Shown one piece after another: positions 7,496 through 10,224 of a DNA stretch of 10,224 nucleotides. Each line of letters begins with the position of its first letter. Position 1 is the stretch's first letter. Source of the DNA: an uncultured Aeromonadales bacterium (GTDB lineage: Bacteria > Pseudomonadota > Gammaproteobacteria > Enterobacterales > Succinivibrionaceae); contig CADBNP010000043.1 in assembly GCA_902796095.1 (NCBI GenBank), positions 1 through 10,224 of the forward strand, written 5' to 3'. The notes under the pieces are model-generated. The model was not told the DNA's origin and searched no databases. It was given only the letters and a program-made list of their open reading frames with translations. The position numbers and the translations under genes are program-made.

Positions 7496-7587
7496 TTTTT
7501 CGCAACAGCTAAATTGAAAACTCAGAATCCGCTGAATCCTTGTCACATCTGGCTTTATCCTCATTTTTTCGGTCTGTAACTGTAAAA
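7496..7587. repeat. 92-base direct repeat, unit A
   Basis: This unit aligns without gaps to unit B at 7618-7709, with 81 of 92 positions identical by hand count. The first 29 bases (TTTTTCGCAACAGC through AACTCA) and the last 26 (CATTTTTTCGG through GTAAAA) are identical, and all 11 differences fall in the central 37 bases. Its period to unit B is 122 bases with a 30-base spacer. I do not recognise the family. It could be a dispersed intergenic repeat or a duplicated regulatory or RNA element. Confidence 0.85.
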
Positions 7588-7617
7588 CTCTCCGGAAATC
7601 ATCGGGATCTGCACCAA

Positions 7618-7709
7618 TTTTTCGCAACAGCTAAATTGAAAACTCATAATCAGATGAAGTCTTGCTGTATCTGGCTTTAGCCACATTTTTTCGGTCTGTA
7701 ACTGTAAAA
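7618..7709. repeat. 92-base direct repeat, unit B
   Basis: This is the second copy of the element at 7496-7587. In this copy the centre contains TGGC-TTTA-GCCA followed by CA and six T on the plus strand, which looks like a very short terminator. The matching stem is broken in unit A, so it is not a conserved property. The sequence after the unit, containing GAAATCA, faintly resembles that after unit A, so the true repeat boundary may lie a little further right. Confidence 0.85.
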
Positions 7710-7749
7710 TGATTCGACCCTGTTGAAATCAGGCAGGAGCCTCATCAAA

Positions 7750-7764
7750 ATCTCATTGCATAAA
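7750..7764. repeat. 15-base direct repeat, copy 2
   Basis: This exactly matches the sequence at 7311-7325 in the same orientation, 439 bases away. It overlaps the -35 hexamer (7756-7761) of the predicted MYG1 promoter. The two copies bracket the 424 bases that contain the two 92-base repeats. Confidence 0.85.
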
Positions 7765-7784
7765 AACCTCGATAACTGTATAAA
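7756..7784 (+). promoter_or_regulatory. Candidate sigma-70 promoter for the MYG1-family gene
   Basis: TTGCAT (-35, 7756-7761) and TATAAA (-10, 7779-7784) are separated by exactly 17 bases. The -10 matches consensus at five of six positions and the -35 at its first three. Transcription starting near 7791 would give a leader of nearly 200 bases before the MYG1 ATG, long enough to fold into the hairpins at 7815-7870. Confidence 0.45.
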
Positions 7785-7814
7785 AGATCATTAAATAAAC
7801 CTGTGTACTGAAGG

Positions 7815-7870
7815 GCGCCGGATCACATTACTCATCCAGCGCAAGGTTTGCTGCTGAACCGTTTCAGCAG
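7815..7870 (+). other. Tandem hairpins in the predicted MYG1 leader
   Basis: Hairpin 1 (7815-7842) pairs GCGC-C-GGAT with ATCC-A-GCGC, with one C-A mismatch and a 10-base loop. Hairpin 2 (7851-7870) is a perfect 8-bp stem, CTGCTGAA and TTCAGCAG, with a CCGT loop. Eight bases separate them. No T-run follows directly (the nearest, five T, begins about 13 bases later), so a standard terminator is unlikely. They could be part of a structured 5' leader or a small RNA. I do not recognise a known riboswitch class. Confidence 0.5.
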
Positions 7871-7987
7871 ATCTTCAATTCATTTTTATGCGATATGGTA
7901 TCAGGCTAATTCGCCAGGAATAAAAGCAGGCAGAAGACCAGGAACTGTACCGTTTGTCAAATTCAGAACATATTTATTGGAGTTATT

Positions 7988-8923
7988 ATGTCAGAAGATA
8001 AAATAAAAATTGCAGTGCACAACGGTAACTTTCATGCCGACGACTGCGTAGCATACAGTATCATTTCTGCCATCTATCCGGACAATGAACTGGTCAGGAC
8101 AAGAACTCCTGAAGTACTTGAACAATGTAAATTCAGACTTGATGTCGGCGGTCGGTATAACGGCGAAACTGATTTTGATCACCACCAGAGAGATTTCATG
8201 GAAGCAAGAACTGATAATGACAAGATTAAATACGCATCAGCCGGTCTCGTCTGGAAGCACTTCGGAGAAGAATACATAAAAGCAAAATCAAAGGAACTGT
8301 CAGCCGAACAGATTACATTTATAAAAAATGAAATAGATTACACTTTCATTCGCTACGTAGATGCCAACGACAACGGCATCAACATAGTAAGCGAAGAAAT
8401 ACCGAGTTTTTCTAAAATTATATTTCTGTTCAACTACAGATTCGGATATATCAATAACTTCGGCTTCATCCGCGGAGCTACTCTGGCAGCAGACATAATC
8501 GACGGAATGATCGAACAGCTGACAAAATACCTTGAATCGGAAAAGGTTGTTATGCAGGCTCTGGAGGAAAACGGAAACAAACCTATTCTCATTCTTCCTC
8601 AGAAGGTAGCATTCCAGGATGTAATCAACAGACACTGGGATCAGTTTATAAATATACAGCTTGCTGTTTACCCTGAAACTAACTGCGAAAAATGGCGGAT
8701 TAAATCATTAAACGATGATCCGAAGGATCGCTTCAGCAATCGCTGCAAAGCTCCGGAAGCATGGCGCGGCATCATGGACAGTGAACTGGAAAAGGTAACC
8801 GGCATAGCAGATGTTGATTTTGTTCACCCTAACGGATTTACAGGCGGAGCAAAAAACAAGGATGCAGCCATACAGATGGCGCAGAAATGGTGTGAAATCG
8901 TAAGCTGTCAGCAAAACAGCTGA
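7988..8923 (+). CDS. MYG1-family protein (DHH-like phosphoesterase/nuclease)
   Basis: This 311-residue protein matches the MYG1 (UPF0160) family, metal-dependent DHH-like phosphoesterases; the human member is reported as a 3'-5' RNA exonuclease. Expected motifs occur in order: HNGNFHADD (11-19, metal-binding H11, H16 and D18), DVGGRY (52-57), DHHQRDF (64-70), YASAGLVWKHFG (82-93), VDANDNGI (125-132), the C-terminal substrate-like segment with NRCKAPEAWRG, and FVHPNGFTGG. The length is close to a complete bacterial member. The ATG has a good ribosome binding site, TTGGAG (7977-7982), five bases upstream. It is the only plus-strand gene in the window, divergent from frsA and convergent with the next gene, so its neighbours do not show its role. 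A nuclease acting on RNA or DNA is inferred from the family only. Confidence 0.9.
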   Translation: MSEDKIKIAVHNGNFHADDCVAYSIISAIYPDNELVRTRTPEVLEQCKFRLDVGGRYNGETDFDHHQRDFMEARTDNDKIKYASAGLVWKHFGEEYIKAKSKELSAEQITFIKNEIDYTFIRYVDANDNGINIVSEEIPSFSKIIFLFNYRFGYINNFGFIRGATLAADIIDGMIEQLTKYLESEKVVMQALEENGNKPILILPQKVAFQDVINRHWDQFINIQLAVYPETNCEKWRIKSLNDDPKDRFSNRCKAPEAWRGIMDSELEKVTGIADVDFVHPNGFTGGAKNKDAAIQMAQKWCEIVSCQQNS

Positions 8924-8949
8924 AAGTTCTGACATATCTGCACCTTTAT

Positions 8950-8971
8950 GCACGTTGTCATATCAGCGTGC
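8950..8971. other. Small hairpin after the MYG1-family gene
   Basis: GCACG (8950-8954) and CGTGC (8967-8971) pair around a 12-base loop, and one more G-T and one A-T pair can extend the stem. No T-run follows, so this is at best a weak 3' structure of the MYG1 transcript. Confidence 0.3.
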
Positions 8972-9012
8972 GTAAGTCAGGAAAGAACACGGAGATCCTC
9001 GCTCTATGCAAA

Positions 9013-9050
9013 CTGTCCGTGAATGCAGCACCTTGCCGCTGCATGGACAG
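9013..9050. terminator. Long hairpin between convergent genes, possible terminator
   Basis: CTGTCC (9013-9018) pairs with GGACAG (9045-9050) and ATGCAGC (9023-9029) with GCTGCAT (9038-9044). Together they make a 13-bp stem with a 4-base bulge (GTGA) on the left arm and an 8-base loop. It lies nine bases past the stop of the minus-strand DUF945-like gene and 90 bases past the MYG1 stop. Only three T follow on the minus strand and none on the plus strand, so it is an atypical intrinsic terminator; transcript 3'-end protection is an alternative. Confidence 0.45.
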
Positions 9051-9058
9051 CAACTCAG

Positions 9059-10224
9059 TTACATCACCTCTTTCCCGTTGATACTGAGTTTACCGTTTTC
9101 AAAAAGTATCTGATATTCAAGAACAAGTGCACCAGGATCCCTGGCATAGGATCTGATCATTCTGGCATATTTAAGCGGGAAAATTTCGTAATTTAACAGA
9201 AATCTGCTGTCAATAGTGTAGATTCCCCTTACAACAAGATGATTAAGCAGATTTAGATAACCGGACTTCCGCAAATCAGCATCCGGCTTTATTGAAACAG
9301 AATTTTTCAGATCAACATTTGCATCCTTGTAGACAAATCGCAGATCCACTGTGGCAGTTGTTGTATTCGTAACTGTACCCCAAAAATCCTTATCATCGGT
9401 CAAGGTTCTTTCTGACATGACGCAACCAAGTAATTTTCTCACCGAAGACTTTTTGTCCTGGCACTTTGATAAAGACGATGAAAAATTGAGATCCTTAACC
9501 TTAAAAACAAAATCCAAATTCTTTGCGTGGTAAAAATAATCCGCAGCATTAAATTTAAAATCATCAAATGTTATGCGAAAAGCTCCGTCGTAATAATTAT
9601 TCGTTCCGCTCGCAGAAGGAACAAGATCGATATGATTAACCAGGTTGCTGAGGGACAATATTTCTTTTACCCGTTCCCTTGCCATTAGTTTATCGACAGA
9701 TAATTCGCTGCTGATCCCTGCCTGTGCAATAATTGCACTGCTTCTGTATCCTCTCAAGAGAAAACCGTCATCATTCTTACCGTCGCCGAAAAATAATTCA
9801 TCAAAAGAACTGCCAAAACGGTACTTAGTCGGTTCAGCAGAAAACACCTCTATCCCGGCTGTAGCACTGCCGTTTTTCCATTTTACCGCCACATTGGAAT
9901 ACGTTAAGGCTCCATCGCCAAACTCAACACCGGCTTCAGCCCGATCATGAACACCATCGTAATGACTTTTTACGCTGTCAAACACAGTCCGGATCTGCTT
10001 CCTCTGCTCAGTCTCCATACTCAGAGCATCGTAAAATTTTGGATCAATGTAAACAGAAGTATCAACAGATCCGAAGCCATACGAATTTCTGAAGGCTACC
10101 GGAAATTGCAGACTGTCTTTGTAGTTAAGCATATAGGTAACTGTATCTGCGAAAAAGCCGTCACTTTCAGTTCCAAGATAGGTAATTTTCAGAGGGATAC
10201 TGGCATCACTGATATAACTCTTAA
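9059..10224 (-). CDS. DUF945 (YdgA-like) family protein, N-terminus outside the window
   Basis: The reading frame stays open from the TAA at 9059-9061 to the right edge. The 387 visible residues are therefore a C-terminal part, and the ATG at 10132 is an internal methionine; 30 more in-frame residues lie to its right. The sequence is rich in beta-prone, alternating polar and hydrophobic stretches with many Asp, Ser and Asn and no transmembrane segment. The end, with LEYQILFENGKLSINGKEV, resembles the C-terminus of DUF945 proteins such as E. coli YdgA, which are about 500 residues long and have one N-terminal membrane anchor and a large periplasmic domain. The anchor would be outside the window. 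Function is unknown in the family. The call rests on overall character and the C-terminal motif, so it is moderate. Confidence 0.5.
   Translation of the reverse strand, partial: KSYISDASIPLKITYLGTESDGFFADTVTYMLNYKDSLQFPVAFRNSYGFGSVDTSVYIDPKFYDALSMETEQRKQIRTVFDSVKSHYDGVHDRAEAGVEFGDGALTYSNVAVKWKNGSATAGIEVFSAEPTKYRFGSSFDELFFGDGKNDDGFLLRGYRSSAIIAQAGISSELSVDKLMARERVKEILSLSNLVNHIDLVPSASGTNNYYDGAFRITFDDFKFNAADYFYHAKNLDFVFKVKDLNFSSSLSKCQDKKSSVRKLLGCVMSERTLTDDKDFWGTVTNTTTATVDLRFVYKDANVDLKNSVSIKPDADLRKSGYLNLLNHLVVRGIYTIDSRFLLNYEIFPLKYARMIRSYARDPGALVLEYQILFENGKLSINGKEVM

Larger units (their letters stand above)
7306..7987. other. 682-base non-coding gap between divergent frsA and MYG1 genes
   Basis: No credible gene lies here. 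The gap contains, in order, the 15-base direct repeat copy 1, the frsA promoter with its inverted repeat, about 120 bases with nothing recognised (7377-7495), two 92-base direct repeats, the 15-base copy 2 overlapping a predicted plus-strand promoter, and a leader of about 200 bases with two hairpins running to the MYG1 start. I saw no tRNA, insertion sequence or recognised riboswitch. It is much longer than any other gap in this compact window. Confidence 0.8.

Noticed and set aside
7364..7627. Minus-strand 87-codon reading frame overlapping repeat unit A
   Set aside because: It overlaps a repeat and a predicted promoter, has unusual cysteine- and leucine-rich composition and no family resemblance. 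The differences between units A and B are mostly at amino-acid-changing positions, so there is no sign of protein constraint.
7496..7709. CRISPR array
   Set aside because: There are only two copies, the repeat is 92 bases with internal differences, and no cas genes are nearby.
7326..7749. Insertion sequence or MITE with terminal inverted repeats
   Set aside because: The two ends of the bracketed segment are not inverted repeats of one another and there is no transposase; only the flanking direct repeat supports insertion.

Overview
This window looks like ordinary chromosome from a gammaproteobacterium. The release factor 3, FrsA and ProB/ProA proteins resemble their enterobacterial counterparts along their whole length. 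Two gene neighbourhoods also recall E. coli as I remember it: frsA then proB then proA (E. coli has crl and phoE between frsA and proB), and prfC with a YjjV-type TatD protein. A compact, AT-leaning genome with many tight overlaps would suit a member of the Aeromonadales such as a Succinivibrionaceae species. That placement is inference only, since no rRNA is present.

From left to right, positions 1-7305 are packed with minus-strand genes in what look like three transcription units. The rightmost and first transcribed is frsA-proB-proA. FrsA is an alpha/beta-hydrolase-fold protein linked in E. coli to the sugar phosphotransferase system; ProB and ProA carry out the first two steps of proline synthesis from glutamate. 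frsA and proB overlap by 4 bases. Next comes queD-queE, two steps of the 7-deazaguanine (queuosine) pathway, with 1 base between them and a clear extended -10 promoter upstream. Last is prfC-tatD (release factor 3 and a YjjV-like metal-dependent hydrolase), overlapping by 11 bases and ending in a hairpin plus T-run at the left edge of the window.

Positions 7306-7987 form a 682-base non-coding gap between the divergent genes frsA (minus) and a MYG1-family gene (plus). It is the most unusual part of the window. It holds two 92-base direct repeats, 122 bases apart, whose ends are identical and whose differences all lie in the centre. A 15-base exact direct repeat brackets this block. An inverted repeat lies over the predicted frsA -35 box, and two hairpins lie in the predicted MYG1 leader.

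Positions 7988-8923 encode the MYG1-family protein, a DHH-like phosphoesterase/nuclease better known from eukaryotes. It converges on a minus-strand gene that runs off the right edge, probably a DUF945 (YdgA-like) envelope protein. The 135 bases between them contain two hairpins. I saw no defence system, prophage, insertion sequence, CRISPR array or tRNA. The possible novelty lies in the repeat-bearing gap and the frsA-proB coupling rather than in a new gene system.
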